A stretch of DNA of 64,000 nucleotides, taken from assembly GCA_021464245.1 (NCBI GenBank), contig JADCRB010000049.1:332518-396517 (forward strand), in the 5' to 3' direction. Numbering within the stretch: position 1 is the stretch's first letter; each line of letters opens with the position of its first letter. The translations under genes were made by a program, and so were the position numbers. Below the pieces are notes generated by a model, which saw only the letters and a program-made list of their open reading frames with translations, ran no database searches and had not been told where the DNA came from. This document shows, in pieces, positions 63,701 to 64,000 of this stretch. The stretch is from Carallia brachiata. Taxonomy: Eukaryota; Streptophyta; Magnoliopsida; Malpighiales; Rhizophoraceae.

Positions 63701-64000
63701 GAACGCTTTACGAAAGCAGCATCAATAATGGCTCTTAATTCTTCATATATATGTGATCAAGAGCCTGATTTGGTGGAGGCGTACGCAAATTTTGCGTCCA
63801 CATTTGTCCGTGGCTGTCACAAGGTGTAGTATGCCTCTTTGGATTACAGTCTCTTGTCCTTCTGCTTGATATGTTGCTGTAATCCATTTAAATGATGTAG
63901 ATGTGCTTTTCTCTGTTTTTTTTTTTTTTTTTGGACTTACCTTTCTAAGGCAACATATTTGACTTGCCTAGCTCTGTGTTTGTCAGGAAGTGTTAGCTGC
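45799..64000 (+). CDS. IPO13: Importin-13-like karyopherin (ARM/HEAT repeats), 21 exons, 3' end beyond the window
   Basis: Exons: 45799-46026, 47501-47599, 47689-47913, 48060-48179, 48360-48443, 48518-48577, 50160-50288, 50374-50435, 50682-50738, 52962-53085, 54783-54917, 56788-56862, 57465-57578, 57751-57830, 58095-58230, 60193-60342, 61474-61559, 62820-63007, 63138-63230, 63636-63823 and 63987 onward. All junctions are GT-AG, phases are consistent, and about 815 codons are visible of roughly 1000 expected. The N-terminus ([35 protein letters not shown]) is an importin-beta N-terminal HEAT unit. [20 protein letters not shown] and [15 protein letters not shown] fit the exportin-1/importin-like (Xpo1) domain, then come helical repeats such as [18 protein letters not shown]. 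Such receptors carry cargo through nuclear pores in a Ran-GTP-dependent way. Exon 1 contains a poly-Ser run coded by TCC repeats. The relative MOS14/transportin-3 is the alternative, but the wording fits the IPO13 branch better. Confidence 0.9.
45961..45981 (+). repeat. (TCC)n coding microsatellite (poly-Ser) in importin exon 1
   Basis: tcctcctcctcctcctcctcc encodes seven Ser in frame, between FHH and DFEVEFF of the first HEAT repeat. Length variation would keep the frame. Confidence 0.9.
48578..50159 (+). other. Importin intron 6, no gene inside
   Basis: 1.58 kb. Frames in it are short and unrecognised. A fragment near 48690-48850 with relatively high GC could be foreign, but I cannot identify it. 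Confidence 0.5.
50739..52961 (+). other. Importin intron 9, no gene inside
   Basis: 2.2 kb, with a short (TC)n near 51194-51209. Minus-strand frames at 51360-51680 and 51906-52136 have no family resemblance. The intron splits the Trp codon TG|G. Confidence 0.5.
53086..54782 (+). other. Importin intron 10, no gene inside
   Basis: 1.7 kb of mixed composition with poly-A and poly-T runs. No feature recognised. Confidence 0.45.
55357..55374. repeat. (GA)n microsatellite in importin intron 11
   Basis: gagagagagagagagag, uninterrupted. Confidence 0.85.
55986..56450 (+). repeat. Three degenerate tandem units in importin intron 11
   Basis: Units begin near 55986, 56230 and 56385 with aatttggtcttagttaagga, aatttggtcttggttaagga and tagttggtcttggttgagga. 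Each continues with g(a/c)agcc or tgcc, then aagaa and ggtggta/gatggta. GT-rich runs (56083-56108; 56339-56350) lie between the units. The origin of the unit is unknown. Confidence 0.7.
56083..56108. repeat. (GT)n microsatellite in importin intron 11
   Basis: Run of GT dinucleotides after the first of three tandem units. Confidence 0.9.
59444..59977. mobile_element. Candidate hAT-like MITE in importin intron 15
   Basis: The left end reads ttgtgtttgggaaatg, then gggggagaggaaag. The reverse complement of the right end reads ctgtgtttggataaaatccc, then gagggagaggaaag. The interior is AT-rich with tcctcc-type stretches on both sides (cctcccttctaccacctc). The length is about 530 bp with no coding capacity. 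A clean 8-bp duplication was not seen, so the ends are approximate. Confidence 0.55.
60818..60936 (+). repeat. LTR-like fragment in importin intron 16
   Basis: Begins TGTTGGAATATAAG and contains agacccataacctaagcctt and aaggttttgggtaag. It shares this order with 61703-61870. The TGTTGGAATATAAG start is common among plant copia LTRs, so both are probably solo or truncated LTRs. Confidence 0.6.
61703..61870 (+). repeat. LTR-like fragment in importin intron 17
   Basis: Begins TGTTGGAATATAAGCAAG, then gtcccacattggaag, aggcccataacccaatgccc and taagggtttgggtaag. It is related to but diverged from 60818-60936. Confidence 0.62.

Noticed and set aside
1..64000. CRISPR array, operon, phage or other prokaryotic defence-type system
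   Set aside because: The sequence is plant nuclear DNA; no regularly spaced direct repeats and no prokaryotic gene arrangement are present.

Overview
The window looks like nuclear DNA of a flowering plant, probably a woody dicot or magnoliid. It has AT-rich intergenic DNA, GT-AG introns, three genes of plant type (DUF1218, Dof, a plant importin-13-like protein) and a dense load of plant LTR retrotransposons. The species cannot be fixed from the sequence. There are no operons, no CRISPR array and no convincing RNA gene. I found no new multi-gene system; the notable content is mobile-element architecture and a few gene oddities.

Layout: 1-3.4 kb is AT-rich spacer with a candidate MITE. 3485-5134 (+) is a three-exon DUF1218 membrane-protein gene, followed by a tRNA-derived SINE (-). 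7.25-7.59 kb is a long imperfect inverted repeat with internal duplications. 8.90-11.66 kb (-) is an internally deleted Ty1/copia element with both LTRs, PBS and PPT. 15.13-16.05 kb (-) is a Dof transcription-factor gene that needs a frameshift to join its N-terminus to the zinc finger. 20.4-21.2 kb is a second MITE candidate. 22.8-24.2 kb (-) is a gypsy 3' remnant. 24.2-28.7 kb holds three copies of an unidentified repeat, one of them split by a 2.1 kb Mutator-like element with long TIRs and a 9-bp target duplication.

29.2-44.4 kb is a nested block. An old, decayed copia element (+) contains a caulimovirid-like nucleocapsid fragment in its 5' part. Its integrase region is split by a 9.0 kb Ty3/gypsy element (+) with about 1.96 kb LTRs and an exact 5-bp target duplication (TATAC). 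When the gypsy is removed, the copia reading resumes. 45.8 kb to the right edge (+) is an intron-rich importin-13-like karyopherin gene; 21 exons (about 815 codons) are visible and the gene continues beyond the window. Its introns carry a MITE, LTR-like fragments and microsatellites.

The host genes are unrelated: a cell-periphery membrane protein, a transcription factor and a nuclear transport receptor. Exon borders come from reading frame, GT/AG sites and recalled family alignments; no transcript evidence was available.
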